DNA of 64,000 bases from Gemmatimonadota bacterium (GTDB taxonomy: Bacteria; Gemmatimonadota; Gemmatimonadetes; Gemmatimonadales; Gemmatimonadaceae), in NCBI GenBank assembly GCA_028287305.1, contig JAQBPX010000023.1, forward strand, positions 1-64,000, in the 5' to 3' direction. The notes below the pieces were generated by a model. It did not search any database. It was not told where the DNA came from and saw nothing but the letters and a program-made list of their open reading frames with translations. A program made the translations under genes and the position numbers. Positions 1-9,831 of this stretch are shown one piece after another. Each line of letters starts with the position of its first letter. The stretch's first letter is position 1.

Positions 1-755
1 ACCGCCTCGTTGCGCAGCAGCTGCTCGTGATCCCGCTTGCCATGCGGCGTGATGGTATCCTGCACCGCGGGGCGTGAGCGCGCGAGCAGCTCCGTGAGCG
101 GGATGAGGGCGCCGCGATCTTCCTGCGCGGCGATCAGCGCATCCTCGGCGCCCGCCGGATCGCTGAGCAGTCCGGTGAGCGCGTCGCGATACCACGCCGG
201 CAGCCGGTCGAGCAGCTCCGACTCGCGCACGCCCTGCACCTGCCCCACGCTGCGCGACGCAATCCAGTGCGACACGAGCACGCGCGACAGCTGCACGCCG
301 GCCGGCCACAGCTCGTCCACGTCGTCGCGCGAATACTTCTGCAGCCGCGCCGAGAGGTTCCGCACGTCGGAGGGGCGCTGGTAGGTGATCACCGCCATTC
401 CACTCGCGCGCATCGCGGCGGAATCGGCGGCGCCCACTGCGTTCGCCTCATCGGTGAGCACCAGTGCGACGCTCGGCGCCCGCTGGCCGAACAGCCGCTC
501 GTAGCCGCGCACCGCGAACTTGAGCTGGTCCCACCCGATGTTCACCGCGCTCGCGCTCGCCGCATACACCTCGAGCCCATTCTCGCGGTGCACGTGCACC
601 GTCCTGCCGCCGAGCAGGGTCGTCGAGTCACCGACCGCGTTGTCGACGGGCACGGCCTGGTACCAGTACTTCCTGAAGACACCGCAGCCGCTGCCCGGCA
701 GCGTGAGCGCGCCGAGCGCCCCGATGCCGAGCATCACCCTCCAGCGCCGCTGCAT
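1..755 (-). CDS. Putative secreted or lipoprotein of unknown function, C-terminus cut by window edge
   Basis: The frame is open from an ATG at 755 to the window edge, about 251 codons with no stop, and codon use is GC-rich like its neighbours. The N-terminus MQRRWRVMLGIGALGALTL is a signal peptide ending in GSGC, a weak lipobox, so a periplasmic or outer-membrane lipoprotein is likely. The mature part contains a VALVLTDEAN strand and later HWIASR and LPAWYRDAL segments. These recall Gemmatimonadota peptidase-MA-like proteins, but the expected HExxH is not visible, so I assign no function. It starts 8 bp after the aconitase stop codon on the same strand and is probably co-transcribed with it. 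Confidence 0.6.
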   Translation of the reverse strand, partial: MQRRWRVMLGIGALGALTLPGSGCGVFRKYWYQAVPVDNAVGDSTTLLGGRTVHVHRENGLEVYAASASAVNIGWDQLKFAVRGYERLFGQRAPSVALVLTDEANAVGAADSAAMRASGMAVITYQRPSDVRNLSARLQKYSRDDVDELWPAGVQLSRVLVSHWIASRSVGQVQGVRESELLDRLPAWYRDALTGLLSDPAGAEDALIAAQEDRGALIPLTELLARSRPAVQDTITPHGKRDHEQLLRNEA

Positions 756-763
756 GCGCACGC

Positions 764-3529
764 TCAGTTGCGTCCGCCCACCAGCGAGCGCAGGACGTAC
801 GGCAGGATCCCGCCATGGCGGTAGTACTGCATCTCCTCCGGCGTGTCGATGCGCAGCAGCACCGGGAACTGCTTGTCATCTGCCTTCACGGTGAGCGTCG
901 CGCGCGCCTTGAGCGAGTCGTCGAGCCCGAGAATCTCGTACGTCTCGAAGCCCGTGAGTCCCAGCGACTGGCGCGTGGCCCCATTCGCCAGCTCGAGTGG
1001 CAGCACGCCCATCCCCACCAGGTTCGAGCGATGGATGCGCTCGAAGCTCTCGGCGATCACGGCCTTCACGCCGAGCAGGATGGTGCCCTTCGCCGCCCAG
1101 TCGCGGCTCGATCCCGTGCCGTATTCCTTCCCCGCCACGATCACCAGGGGCGTCTTCGCCTCGGCGTACCGCATGGCGACGTCGTAGATGAACTCCGCCT
1201 TGCCGCCCTGCTCGGTGGTGGTCCAGCCACCCTCGGTGCCCGGCACCATCTCGTTCTTGAGGCGGATGTTCGCGAAGGTGCCGCGCATCATCACCTCGTG
1301 ATTGCCGCGACGCGCACCGTACGAGTTGAAGTCCTTCTTCTCCACGCCCTGCGCGATCAGCCACTTGCCCGCGGGGCTGGCCGCCGGGATGTTGCCCGCC
1401 GGCGATATGTGGTCGGTGGTGATCGAGTCGCCGAGCATCGCGAGCGCCTTCGCGCCCGCAATGGGCTTGATGCCGGGCGCCTGCATGGTCATGCCGTCGA
1501 AGTACGGCGGGTTCTTCACGTAGGTCGAGTCGGACTGCCACGCGTACGTCTCCGCCTTCGGCACCTCGAGCCCCTGCCAGTGCTCGTCGCCCTTGAAGAC
1601 GTCGGAGTACTGGTGCACGAAGAAGTCCTTCTTCACGCTGCTCAGGATCTCGTCGGCCACGTCCTTCGCGCTCGGCCAGATCTCCTTGAGGAACACGGGA
1701 CCGTCGCTGCCGATGCCGATCGGCTCGCGCGTGAGGTCGAGGTCCATTCGGCCGGCCAGCGCATACGCGACGACGAGCGGCGGCGAGGCGAGGTAGTTGT
1801 AGCGCGTGAGCGGATTGACGCGACCCTCGAAGTTGCGGTTGCCCGAGAGCACGCTCGCCACGAACAGCTTGCCCGTCTCGATCGCGCTCGCGATCTCGTC
1901 GGGCAGCGGCCCCGAGTTGCCGATGCACGTGGTGCAGCCGTAACCCACGAGGTTGAAGCCGAGCTTGTCGAGGTACTCGGTGACGCCGGCGGCGTTGAAG
2001 TAATCGGTGACCACCTTGGAGCCCGGCGCGAGCGAGGTCTTGACCCACGGCTTCACCGAGAGGCCCTTCTTCACCGCGTTGCGCGCAAGCAGCCCCGCGG
2101 CGAGCATCACCCCGGGGTTCGAGGTGTTCGTGCAGCTCGTGATCGCGGCGATCACCACCGAACCGTTCTTCAGCGTGAACTCCTTGCCGTTGTAGCTGCA
2201 GTGCACGCCGTCCTCGTGCTGCTGCTGCGCGCCGCCCTCACCATCGTTGCGGATGAGCGCCTTCGAGAGCTCGGGCTCCGCGCTGATCGAAGTCGCCTTG
2301 TTCGCGACCGCGGCGCCGGCGAGCGTGCCGAGCTTCTCGAGGTCGGTGGCGAGCGCCTCCTTGTACATCTGCGCGGCATTGCTGAGCGGCACGCGATCCT
2401 GCGGCCGTCGCGGACCTGCCATGCTCGGCTCCACCGTCGAGAGGTCCAGCTCGATGGTGTCGGTGAACTCGGGGTCGGGCGTCTCGTCGGTGCGGAAGAG
2501 ACCCTGCGCCTTCGTGTAGGCCTCGACCAGTGCGACGTGCTCGTCGCTGCGACCGCTGAGCCGCAGGTACTTGAGCGTTTCGCTGTCCACGGGGAAGAAG
2601 CCCATCGTCGCGCCGTACTCCGGCGCCATGTTCGCGATGGTCGCGCGGTCGGCCAGCGACAGCCCGCTGAGTCCGGGTCCGTAGAACTCCACGAACTTTC
2701 CAACGACCTTCTTCTTGCGCAGCATCTCGGTCACGGTGAGCACGAGGTCCGTGGCCGTGGTGCCGGGAGGAAGCTTGCCGTGCAGCCTGAAGCCCACCAC
2801 TTCGGGAATCAGCATGGAGACCGGCTGGCCGAGCATGGCCGCTTCCGCCTCGATGCCGCCCACGCCCCAGCCGAGGACGCCGAGTCCATTGATCATGGTC
2901 GTGTGCGAGTCCGTGCCCACGAGCGAGTCGCAGTACGTCTCGCCGGTCTCCTCGTTCACGAACACCGTCTTGCCCAGGTACTCGAGGTTGACCTGGTGGC
3001 AGATGCCGGTGCCCGGCGGGACCACGCGGAAGTTCTTGAACGCGTCCTGTCCCCAGCGGAGGAAGACGTAGCGCTCCACGTTGCGCTCGAACTCCAGCTC
3101 GGTGTTGAGCAGGAAGGCGGCGTCGGTGCCGTACTCGTCCACCTGCACGCTGTGGTCGATGACGAGGTCCACCGGCTGCAGCGGGTTGATGCGCTGCGGG
3201 TCGCCGCCCAGTCGCACGAGCGCGTCGCGCATGGCGGCGAGGTCCACGACGGCGGGGACGCCGGTGAAGTCCTGCAGGAGCACGCGGGCGGTGCGGAAGG
3301 CGATCTCCTTCTCGACCTTTCCCTTCACGTCCCAGCTCGCCATCGCCTCGATGTCGGCGCGCTTGACGAAGGCGTCGTCCTCGTTCCGGAGGAGGTTCTC
3401 GAGCAGGATCTTGAGTGAGAAGGGGAGGCGGGCGGCATGTCCGCCGGCGGCCTCCACGCGATACATGACGTACTGCTTGCCCGCGACGTCGAGTGTCGCG
3501 CGGCTGCCGAACGAGTTCTTGCTTGTCAT
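764..3529 (-). CDS. acnA: Aconitate hydratase A
   Basis: A 921-residue protein of the usual AcnA/IRP length, converting citrate to isocitrate through cis-aconitate in the cytosolic TCA cycle with a [4Fe-4S] cluster. Cluster ligands are visible as SCTNTSNP and [10 protein letters not shown]. The N-terminal part has the [11 protein letters not shown] and [21 protein letters not shown] motifs, and the C-terminal swivel domain has [14 protein letters not shown] and [10 protein letters not shown]. Start ATG 3529 gives MTSKNSFGS, the normal N-terminus. The frame stays open far upstream, but that part is antisense to the M20 gene and is not real. The M20 gene starts divergently 124 bp away. Confidence 0.97.
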   Translation of the reverse strand: MTSKNSFGSRATLDVAGKQYVMYRVEAAGGHAARLPFSLKILLENLLRNEDDAFVKRADIEAMASWDVKGKVEKEIAFRTARVLLQDFTGVPAVVDLAAMRDALVRLGGDPQRINPLQPVDLVIDHSVQVDEYGTDAAFLLNTELEFERNVERYVFLRWGQDAFKNFRVVPPGTGICHQVNLEYLGKTVFVNEETGETYCDSLVGTDSHTTMINGLGVLGWGVGGIEAEAAMLGQPVSMLIPEVVGFRLHGKLPPGTTATDLVLTVTEMLRKKKVVGKFVEFYGPGLSGLSLADRATIANMAPEYGATMGFFPVDSETLKYLRLSGRSDEHVALVEAYTKAQGLFRTDETPDPEFTDTIELDLSTVEPSMAGPRRPQDRVPLSNAAQMYKEALATDLEKLGTLAGAAVANKATSISAEPELSKALIRNDGEGGAQQQHEDGVHCSYNGKEFTLKNGSVVIAAITSCTNTSNPGVMLAAGLLARNAVKKGLSVKPWVKTSLAPGSKVVTDYFNAAGVTEYLDKLGFNLVGYGCTTCIGNSGPLPDEIASAIETGKLFVASVLSGNRNFEGRVNPLTRYNYLASPPLVVAYALAGRMDLDLTREPIGIGSDGPVFLKEIWPSAKDVADEILSSVKKDFFVHQYSDVFKGDEHWQGLEVPKAETYAWQSDSTYVKNPPYFDGMTMQAPGIKPIAGAKALAMLGDSITTDHISPAGNIPAASPAGKWLIAQGVEKKDFNSYGARRGNHEVMMRGTFANIRLKNEMVPGTEGGWTTTEQGGKAEFIYDVAMRYAEAKTPLVIVAGKEYGTGSSRDWAAKGTILLGVKAVIAESFERIHRSNLVGMGVLPLELANGATRQSLGLTGFETYEILGLDDSLKARATLTVKADDKQFPVLLRIDTPEEMQYYRHGGILPYVLRSLVGGRN

Positions 3530-3652
3530 GGGAGTCTCTCTCGGGCTCGGCCGCTCAATGGGGCCGAACGAGGGTCTCTGGGGGAGCCACTGGAGCGCGA
3601 AGCGCCCCAGGCTTCCGGGAATGTAATGCGTTTCATCACTAGTTTCCCCCGA

Positions 3653-4696
3653 ATGACCGAACTTTCTGCCACGACCGCCCTGACTGCCCGCCTCATGGAG
3701 ATAGACTCCACGAGCGGCGCCGAGGGCGACGTCATCGACTTCATGCAGCGCTACCTGGATGAGCAGGGGTGGTGCACCACGCGCATCCCCGTCTCCGAGG
3801 GTCGCGACGACGTGTTCGCCAGCGCCGGGGAGCCTCGCGACGTGCGCGTCACGCTCTCCACGCACCTGGACACCGTTCCCCCGTACATCGCGCCACGCGT
3901 GGCGGGCGACCGCCTGCTGGGGCGCGGTGCCTGCGACGCCAAGGGAATCGCCGCGGCGATGGTGATGGCCGGCGAGCGCCTGCGTGCCTCGGGCGTGCCG
4001 GTGGGGCTCCTGTTCGTGGTGGGCGAGGAAACCGCGCACGACGGGGCGCACGCCGCCAACGCGTGGATGGAAGCGATGGGCTCGACGAATCGCGTGATCA
4101 TCAACGGCGAGCCGACCGAGAGCACGCTCGCACTCGGCACCAAGGGCGCCAAGCGCTACACGGTGCGCGTGCAAGGCGAGGCGGCGCACTCGGCGTATCC
4201 ACAGCTCGGACGCTCGGCGACGCTCGAGCTGGCGCGGCTGCTCGTGGACCTCGAGCGGGTCACGCTGCCGACCGACGCACTGCTCGGCGACACCACCATC
4301 AACATCGGCTTCCTCAGCGGGGGCGTGGCCGACAACGTGGTCGCGCCGTGGGCAGAGGCGAGGATCATGGCGCGGCTGGTCACGTCGCAGGAAGAGCTGC
4401 AGCCGGTGCTGGCGAAGTGGGTGAAGGGACGCGCGTCGATCAACAGCGACGGGATCATGGTGCCCCCGGTGAAGCTCGGCGTGGTGGAGGGATTCGCGAC
4501 GAGCGTGGCCGCGTTCGCCACCGACATCCCGGCGCTGGGCGCATGGGGCACGCCGTACCTGTATGGCCCCGGCTCGATCCACGTGGCGCACCGGGATGAT
4601 GAGTTCGTGGTGATCGCGGAGCTGGAGTCGGCGGTGGATGCGTATGAGAAGCTCGCGATCCTGGCGCTGGAGCAGGACAAAAGCAAAAGGCATTAG
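3653..4696 (+). CDS. M20-family deacylase (ArgE/DapE/LysK-like)
   Basis: A 347-residue cytosolic metallo-hydrolase. All five M20 metal ligands are recognisable: THLDT (His), GACDAKG (bridging Asp), VVGEET (catalytic Glu and metal Glu), NGEPTES (acidic ligand) and the late SIHVAH (His). The mid-protein [20 protein letters not shown] is the start of the dimerisation domain. In this family the substrates are N-acetylornithine, succinyl-diaminopimelate or LysW-linked lysine/ornithine. The short length and the NGEPTES form fit the LysK/ArgE-like side, but no biosynthetic neighbours are present to decide. I chose ATG 3653 ([10 protein letters not shown]); an in-frame ATG at 3626 would add nine residues. 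Confidence 0.85.
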   Translation: MTELSATTALTARLMEIDSTSGAEGDVIDFMQRYLDEQGWCTTRIPVSEGRDDVFASAGEPRDVRVTLSTHLDTVPPYIAPRVAGDRLLGRGACDAKGIAAAMVMAGERLRASGVPVGLLFVVGEETAHDGAHAANAWMEAMGSTNRVIINGEPTESTLALGTKGAKRYTVRVQGEAAHSAYPQLGRSATLELARLLVDLERVTLPTDALLGDTTINIGFLSGGVADNVVAPWAEARIMARLVTSQEELQPVLAKWVKGRASINSDGIMVPPVKLGVVEGFATSVAAFATDIPALGAWGTPYLYGPGSIHVAHRDDEFVVIAELESAVDAYEKLAILALEQDKSKRH

Positions 4697-4766
4697 CCGC
4701 GGACGACCGCGGACGACGCGGACAATGACTTGGTGGTCGTCCGCGGTAGTCCGCGGTCGTCCGCGG
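4697..4766. terminator. Imperfect inverted repeat between convergent genes
   Basis: Immediately after the M20 stop, CCGCGGACGACCGCGGAC (4697-4714) is the exact reverse complement of 4749-4766. Both sides also contain shorter GTCCGCGG/CCGCGGAC copies, so several hairpins are possible. There is no T-run. It sits between the convergent M20 and patatin genes and probably acts as a bidirectional terminator or a repeat element. Confidence 0.55.
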
Positions 4767-4771
4767 CAAAA

Positions 4772-4804
<33 letters not shown>

Positions 4805-4809
4805 TTTCC

Positions 4810-5940
4810 CTACGCCGCACCCGGCTCTATCCCATCGATCGCACCCACCGTCCCCACCGCGGGCCGCGGCGCGAGCAGGTCCAGCTTCGTGGTCGCGATC
4901 GCCTCGGTGGGGCAGTGGTTCACGAAGTCACCGTCGGCCGCGCTCCACTCCGCCACGCGAATGCGCGCGAACGCCTTGCCGGTCGAGTCCATCCCCATGT
5001 AGCCCGGCGCCAGCGCCACGCAGAGTCCGCAGCCCACGCAGCGCTCGCGAATCACGTCGAGCTGCACGCGCTTCCGCGGAAAGATCCCGCCCGGCTGGCG
5101 CGCGTAGAGGTCGAAGTTCTCGAGCGCCTTCTGCGCCGCGCGGTAGCCCTCGAGGATGAAGCGCTCCGTGGAGCTGAAGCTGAACCAGTCCGCGCCCACC
5201 TTGGGGCGGATCAGCAGCATCGGCGGTCCCGACCACGCCGCCAGTGGATACTGCTGCAGCGCGTGCATCATGGTGGTGGCGGCGCGCATGTAGATCGACG
5301 CGAAGCCATTGTCCACGCAATCACGGTCCGGTGCCAGGTCCGAGCTGCCGACGTCGATCGCGATGACCACGTCCATTCCCGGCGCCGCCGCATTCACGGG
5401 CAGGTTGTCGGTGACGCCGCCGTCCACGCAGATGCGGCCGCCCACCTTGGCCGGCGGAAAGAATCCCGGGAGGGCGCACGACGCGTACACTGCCTCGCGC
5501 ACCTGCACCCCGCGCAGGCCGGGAAGTCCCCACACCACCTGGGTGCCGTTCACCAGGTCCACGGTGTTCACGAGCAGCGGCGTCTTGAGGTCGGCGAAGG
5601 TCCCCTCGGCCACCGAGTCCTCGATCAGCGTGCGGAGGGGCTCCTCCATGTAGATCGCGCGCGCCTTCATCCGCTCGACGAGCATCGAGATGTGGTTCAC
5701 GCGAAAGAGGTCGCGTCGCCTCAGTCGCTCGGCGCGCTTCGCCAGCTCGTCGGCGGTCAGGCCGCCGACGGTGGCAGCGGCGATCAGCGCCCCGATGCTG
5801 GTGCCGGCGTAGAGCGCGGGCTGGATTCCCGCCTCCTCGAGCGCGCGCAGCACGCCGATGTGCGCGAAGCCCTTGATCCCGCCCCCACCGAGGACGAGAC
5901 CCACGCGCAGGCTTGATCGAGCGTTCTTGATGCTGTGCAT
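4810..5940 (-). CDS. Patatin-like phospholipase fused to a C-terminal ferredoxin domain
   Basis: A 376-residue protein. Residues 13-290 are a patatin domain: oxyanion loop GGGGIKG (18-24), nucleophile elbow GTSIG with Ser48, and the dyad Asp in VDGGVTDN. Such domains hydrolyse acyl esters of lipids. Residues 295-350 carry Cys301-x2-Cys304-x2-Cys307 and a distant Cys343-Pro, the ligand pattern of a single-cluster [4Fe-4S] ferredoxin. The fusion has no internal start or stop and codon use is continuous, so it is not an obvious assembly join. It has no signal peptide. The redox domain could gate lipid hydrolysis or receive electrons at the membrane, which is inference. Convergent with the M20 gene. 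Confidence 0.88.
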   Translation of the reverse strand: MHSIKNARSSLRVGLVLGGGGIKGFAHIGVLRALEEAGIQPALYAGTSIGALIAAATVGGLTADELAKRAERLRRRDLFRVNHISMLVERMKARAIYMEEPLRTLIEDSVAEGTFADLKTPLLVNTVDLVNGTQVVWGLPGLRGVQVREAVYASCALPGFFPPAKVGGRICVDGGVTDNLPVNAAAPGMDVVIAIDVGSSDLAPDRDCVDNGFASIYMRAATTMMHALQQYPLAAWSGPPMLLIRPKVGADWFSFSSTERFILEGYRAAQKALENFDLYARQPGGIFPRKRVQLDVIRERCVGCGLCVALAPGYMGMDSTGKAFARIRVAEWSAADGDFVNHCPTEAIATTKLDLLAPRPAVGTVGAIDGIEPGAA

Positions 5941-6000
5941 TGGCCCCTCCCTCGGACTACCAGAATCTGCGAGGAGCAGCTCAAGTCAAGGCGCGTGCCG

Positions 6001-6480
6001 TCAGCGATGGGCCCGCCACTTCCGCCATGCCGCCCCCGCCGCTGCACCCGCGCAGTCGGCGGCGATGTCACGGACCGAGACGTAGCCCTGCGTGAATTCG
6101 AAGCCAGCCCCTGCGCCGCACGTGAGGAGCGCCGAGCTCCAGGGGGCCAGGCGCATGTCGATGCCCACGCTGGTGAGCGCGAAGCCGGAGAGCGCGTGCA
6201 CGAACTTGTCGGAGAAGCGCGCGCGGGTGTTCCATCCGTCGCTGTAGCCTCCCCCATCGGCATCGACGTGAGCCAGGCGATTCACCACCAGCCCGGTCGC
6301 GAGCACGCCGACGAAGACGTAGGGCAATCGCGAATGCTCGAGCGTGGGAATGGGGGGAACGACGATGTCGAGCGCTACGCCCGCCGAGTCTGCATTCTGC
6401 GCCAGGCGCGACGGAGTCAGGAGCTGCGCCGGCAAGGACGGCGCGAGCAGTGTCAGCAGGAGGAGGGTGCGACGGAGCAT
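6001..6480 (-). CDS. DUF2279/YfiM-like small membrane protein
   Basis: A 159-residue protein with signal peptide MLRRTLLLLTLLAPSLPAQ. The core contains FSDKFVHALSGFALTS followed by FEFTQGYVSVRDIAADCAG, the spacing and charged residues typical of the DUF2279 (YfiM-like) and VanZ-like families: a DK-x2-H segment in a membrane helix and a later Q/RD-x-AAD motif. Function of the family is unknown; an envelope location is likely. AGGAA lies upstream of ATG 6480. The patatin gene follows 60 bp downstream on the same strand. Confidence 0.7.
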   Translation of the reverse strand: MLRRTLLLLTLLAPSLPAQLLTPSRLAQNADSAGVALDIVVPPIPTLEHSRLPYVFVGVLATGLVVNRLAHVDADGGGYSDGWNTRARFSDKFVHALSGFALTSVGIDMRLAPWSSALLTCGAGAGFEFTQGYVSVRDIAADCAGAAAGAAWRKWRAHR

Positions 6481-6525
6481 GATTTCCTGGCCGGGGGACG
6501 TCGTGGCGTTCCCCCATGTGACGCA

Positions 6526-6556
6526 GCGGACTGAACCCTGTAACGGTTCAGTCCGC
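6526..6556 (-). terminator. Perfect 12-bp hairpin after the small secreted protein gene
   Basis: GCGGACTGAACC (6526-6537) pairs exactly with 6545-6556 around a 7-nt loop. It lies 27 bp past the stop of the minus-strand gene at 6584-6919 and upstream of the next minus-strand gene. No U-tract follows, so it is a hairpin-type terminator or an mRNA end-stabilising element. Confidence 0.55.
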
Positions 6557-6583
6557 TAAGTGCGATTCCGTACGCCCAATCGT

Positions 6584-6919
6584 TTAGTGCAGGTACTGGT
6601 AGAGCCCGATCAGCCCCACCACGGCTCCGCCGACCATGATGATATGGCCCGAGTCACCCTCGACCACGGCGCCGGCAATGATCGCGGCCACGCCGACGAT
6701 CATCAGCGTCTTCGCCTGGCCCATGTGCTGGTGGATGGGACCCTCGAAGGAACTGGATACGCTCGGCATGGTCGCGGCGACGCGCGCGTTCGCGACCGAC
6801 GGACCCGCGCTGAAGGACGATGGCGCGGCGACAGCCGTGGCCTGCTGTGCATGTGCGATGACGGGCGTCGCGACGATCGCGAGGGCGAGGAGCAAGCTGG
6901 AAAGGCTGCGTCGGACCAT
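6584..6919 (-). CDS. Small secreted or membrane protein, unknown
   Basis: A 111-residue protein. Start ATG 6919 is chosen because AGGAGAG lies about 7 nt upstream and the N-terminus MVRRSLSSLLLALAIVATPV is a signal peptide with an AHA-Q cleavage site. The mature N-terminal half is low-complexity Ala/Ser-rich; the C-terminal half has two hydrophobic stretches (TLMIVGVAAIIAGAVV and IIMVGGAVVGLIGLYQYL) with GDSGH between them. I recognise no named family, although short proteins of this layout are common in Gemmatimonadota. It is divergent from the APC permease. Confidence 0.7.
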   Translation of the reverse strand: MVRRSLSSLLLALAIVATPVIAHAQQATAVAAPSSFSAGPSVANARVAATMPSVSSSFEGPIHQHMGQAKTLMIVGVAAIIAGAVVEGDSGHIIMVGGAVVGLIGLYQYLH

Positions 6920-6991
6920 TGGTTCTCTCCTGGACGGTGATTCGAAGTGGGACAAGGCTGGTGGCGCGGGCGCCCCACACGGTCTAGTGTA

Positions 6992-8329
6992 ATGCCGATG
7001 AACGCTGAAAGGCAGTTAGTGCGTGCGCTGGGGACATGGGGCCTCGCGGCGGGCATCGTGAACGTCACCGTGGGCGGCGGAATCTTTCGCCTTCCTTCCG
7101 CGCCGGACATCGCCGGCCGGCTCGGCGCAGCGGCCCCGCTCGCTTACGTCACCTGCGCGATCGCCATGGGACTCATCGTCCTCTGCATCGCCGAGGCGGG
7201 CAGTCGCGTCTCGCTCACGGGCGGGCCGTATGCGTACGTGGAGACGGCGTTCGGGCCCTTCGTGGGGTTCCTCTCCGGCGTGCTGCTCTGGGTAACGGGC
7301 ACCACGGCGCTCGCGGCGGTTGCGACCATCTTCGCCGACAACCTGGCGCAGCTGGTGCCGGCGCTCGCCGTCACCGCGAACCGCGCCGTGTTCATCGTGT
7401 TCGTGTTCGCGGTGCTGGCGGCGATCAACGTGCGCGGCGTGCGACAGGGTGCGGCGGTGAACAGCGCGTCCACCGTGATCAAGCTGGTGCCGCTGGTGCT
7501 GCTGCTCGTCGCCGGGCTCTTCGTGATCCACCCGGAGAACCTTCGCATCACCGCGATGCCCGCTGGAAGCGACCTGTCGCGTGCGTCGATCTTCCTGATC
7601 TTCGCCTTCGCGGGCATCGAGAGCGCGCTGGTGCCGAGTGGCGAGGTCAAGGATCCCGCGACCACGGTGCCGCGCGCGGTGTTCATCGCCATGGCGGGAG
7701 TGACGGTGCTCTACATCCTGCTCCACATGGTCGCGCAGGGCGTGCTCGGCCCCGACCTGGTGGGAAGCACCACGCCGCTCGCCGATGCGGCCGGTCGCGT
7801 CTTCGGGCCGTGGGGCAAGACGCTGCTCGCCGTGGGCGTGGTGCTCTCCACGTTCGGCTACCTGGCGGGGATGACGCTGGCGGTGCCGCGCGCACTGTTC
7901 GCCTTCGGGCGTGACGGGTTCCTGCCGGCGAAGCTCGCCGAGGTGCACCCGCGCTTCCTCACGCCATGGATCGCGATCATCGCGCAGACGGTGATCGTGG
8001 CGCTGCTCGCGACGACGAACGGCTTCGAGCGCCTGGCGATCATCGCCAACGTCGCGGCGCTGCTCGTGTATTTCAGCTGCTGCGTGGCGAGCTGGGAGTT
8101 GCGTCGCCGGGGAATCCAGGGCGAGGGCACGCCGTATCGCGTGCCGGGCGGCCCGCTGGTGCCGGTGCTCGCGTGCCTCGTGATCATGCTGCTGCTCTCG
8201 TCCATCACGGCGAAGGAGTGGAGCGTGCTGCTCGGGGTGCTCGGCGTGGCGGCGTTCATCTATCTCGTGACGAAGAGTTCGCGCAGGGCGGGCACTGCAA
8301 CGGCAGATCCCTCGCTTCGCTCAGGATGA
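6992..8329 (+). CDS. APC-superfamily amino acid permease
   Basis: A 445-residue, about 12-TM inner-membrane transporter. TM1 carries GIVNVTVGGGIFRLP, the broken-helix substrate-binding glycine motif of APC permeases, and TM6 carries FAFAGIESALVPSGEVKDPATTVPRA, the usual APC FxGxE-like segment. By family it moves amino acids by proton symport or exchange; the substrate cannot be read from sequence. ATG 6992 is used, with ATG 6998 equally possible. The last eight residues (ADPSLRSG) and the stop codon lie inside a dispersed repeat (8302-8330), so the natural C-terminus has been replaced or extended by the repeat. Confidence 0.9.
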   Translation: MPMNAERQLVRALGTWGLAAGIVNVTVGGGIFRLPSAPDIAGRLGAAAPLAYVTCAIAMGLIVLCIAEAGSRVSLTGGPYAYVETAFGPFVGFLSGVLLWVTGTTALAAVATIFADNLAQLVPALAVTANRAVFIVFVFAVLAAINVRGVRQGAAVNSASTVIKLVPLVLLLVAGLFVIHPENLRITAMPAGSDLSRASIFLIFAFAGIESALVPSGEVKDPATTVPRAVFIAMAGVTVLYILLHMVAQGVLGPDLVGSTTPLADAAGRVFGPWGKTLLAVGVVLSTFGYLAGMTLAVPRALFAFGRDGFLPAKLAEVHPRFLTPWIAIIAQTVIVALLATTNGFERLAIIANVAALLVYFSCCVASWELRRRGIQGEGTPYRVPGGPLVPVLACLVIMLLLSSITAKEWSVLLGVLGVAAFIYLVTKSSRRAGTATADPSLRSG

Positions 8330-8330
8330 C
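8302..8330 (+). repeat. Dispersed PERSEGS-type repeat, copy 1
   Basis: AGATCCCTCGCTTCGCTCAG followed by GATGAC. The minus strand reads as PERSEGS-like peptide. The TGA inside GGATGAC is the stop codon of the APC permease. Related copies lie at 20506-20533, 24656-24682, 36362-36390 and 49979-50006. Confidence 0.8.
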
Positions 8331-8388
8331 ACAGGCAGTCGAACCTTCCGGCCCTCCGGCCCTCCGGCCTCCCTCCCTCGCAACCTGA

Positions 8389-9585
8389 ATGACCGACCGG
8401 CTCCTCCGCTTCCGCTCCGAGTTCCCCATCCTCGAGCGCACCACGTACCTGGTGTCCAACTCGCTCGGCGCCATGCCGCACACCGTGGCGGACCGCCTGG
8501 CCGAGTACGTGGACACCTGGGCGGGACACGGCGTGCGTGCCTGGGCGAAGAGCGGCTGGTGGGAGATGCCGGTGGACGTGGGCAGCGAGATCGCGCCGCT
8601 GCTCGGCGCAGCGCCGGGCGAGGTGGTGATGGTGCCCAACGTGTCGCTGGCGCAGGCGATGGTGTTGAGCGCCCTCGACTATCCGGCGGAGCGCAACCGC
8701 ATCGTGATGACGGCGCACGACTTTCCGTCGGTGCGCTACGTGTACGACGGACTCGCGCAGCGGCTCGGCGCCGAGGTCGTGGTGGTCGAGGGTGACGACG
8801 ACGCGCTCGGCGTGGACACCGACGCGGTCTGCGCGGCGATCGATGAGCGCACGCGCCTCGTGTCGATCTCGCACGTGCTGTTCAAGAGTGCGTACATCAT
8901 GGACGTGGAAGCGATCACGCGGCGCGCGCACGAAGTGGGCGCGCTGGTCTCGCTCGACGCCTTCCACTCGGTGGGCATCATCCCGGTGGACGTCGCGCGG
9001 ATCGGGTGCGACTTCCTCACGGGCGGCGTGCTGAAGTGGCTCTGCGGCGGGCCGGGCGGATGCTTCCTCTACGTCGCCCCGGGCGTGCGCGACACGCTCG
9101 CGCCGTCGCTCACGGGCTGGCAGGCGCACGCGCGCCCCTTCGCGTTCGAGCAGGAGATGGACTACGCCACGGGGCCGATGCGCTGGCTGGGCGGCACGCC
9201 GGTGATTCCCGCGCTCTACGCGGCAACCGAGGGGCCCCGGCTGCTGCGCAAGGCGGGGATCGAGGCGATCCGCGAGAAGAGCTTGCGCCAGACCACGCGG
9301 CTGATCGAGCTGGCGGACGCGCGCGGCTATCGGGTGAGCGCGCCCCGCGACCCGGCGAAGCGTGGCGGCACCGTGGCCTTCGACGTGCCGCATGCCTACG
9401 AGGTGTCGCAGGCACTGCTCGCGCGCGACGTAATGGTGGATTATCGTCCGGGCGCCGGCATTCGGGTGGCGCCGCACTTCTACACCAGCGATGCCGAGCT
9501 CGAAGCCGCCGTGGGCCACATCGATGACATCCTCGAGCATGACGCCTGGCAGCCGTTCGCCGCGGCCCGCGGCACCGTTACCTGA
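8389..9585 (+). CDS. Kynureninase-like class V aminotransferase-fold enzyme
   Basis: A 398-residue PLP enzyme of fold type I. The N-terminal LVSNSLGAMP and the PLP-lysine region GGVLKWLCGGPGG (Lys at about residue 216) match kynureninase, whose equivalents are NSLG and K-Y-x-NGGPG. The active-site Asp is in VSLDAFHSVG. Kynureninase splits kynurenine to anthranilate and alanine, but the divergent SLDAFHS and LKWLCGG forms leave a related carbon-sulfur or carbon-carbon lyase possible. Its stop is 18 bp before the next small gene, so the two are likely co-transcribed with the serine hydrolase that follows. No other tryptophan-catabolism genes are nearby. Confidence 0.78.
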   Translation: MTDRLLRFRSEFPILERTTYLVSNSLGAMPHTVADRLAEYVDTWAGHGVRAWAKSGWWEMPVDVGSEIAPLLGAAPGEVVMVPNVSLAQAMVLSALDYPAERNRIVMTAHDFPSVRYVYDGLAQRLGAEVVVVEGDDDALGVDTDAVCAAIDERTRLVSISHVLFKSAYIMDVEAITRRAHEVGALVSLDAFHSVGIIPVDVARIGCDFLTGGVLKWLCGGPGGCFLYVAPGVRDTLAPSLTGWQAHARPFAFEQEMDYATGPMRWLGGTPVIPALYAATEGPRLLRKAGIEAIREKSLRQTTRLIELADARGYRVSAPRDPAKRGGTVAFDVPHAYEVSQALLARDVMVDYRPGAGIRVAPHFYTSDAELEAAVGHIDDILEHDAWQPFAAARGTVT

Positions 9586-9603
9586 CCCTCCTCCCCCCTC
9601 GCA

Positions 9604-9831
9604 ATGAAGCCCGTCGTCGAGAAGCTCCGCCGGCAGTACTCCAATCCCGACAAGCCCGAGGTCGTGCTCAAGTTCGAGGACGGCCACGAGATCAAGCTGA
9701 AGAAGGGCGAGTCCAAGGCGTTCGATGCGTGGAAGGGCGAGACCATCAAGGTGCTCGCCGTCTACGACCCGACCATCAGGGAGCGCGAGCTGATGGCGGT
9801 GAAGAAGGCCGAGGAGTTCGACGAGGCCTGA
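9604..9831 (+). CDS. Small conserved charged protein, unknown
   Basis: A 75-residue, Lys/Glu-rich soluble protein (MKPVVEKLRRQYSNPDKPEV start) with a central EVVLKFEDGHEIKLKKGE stretch that looks like a small beta-rich fold. No signal peptide or Cys. Its TGA stop overlaps the ATG of the serine hydrolase by one base (TGATG), which supports translation and coupling. I do not recognise a family. Confidence 0.65.
   Translation: MKPVVEKLRRQYSNPDKPEVVLKFEDGHEIKLKKGESKAFDAWKGETIKVLAVYDPTIRERELMAVKKAEEFDEA

Noticed and set aside
815-3418. 867-codon open frame on the plus strand across aconitase
   Set aside because: It is the antisense shadow of acnA in a high-GC sequence: composition is His/Arg/Val-rich with no domain pattern, while the minus strand matches aconitase throughout.
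3530-4693. Upstream extension of aconitase to 1309 residues
   Set aside because: It is antisense to the M20 deacylase; aconitase has its normal N-terminus at 3529.
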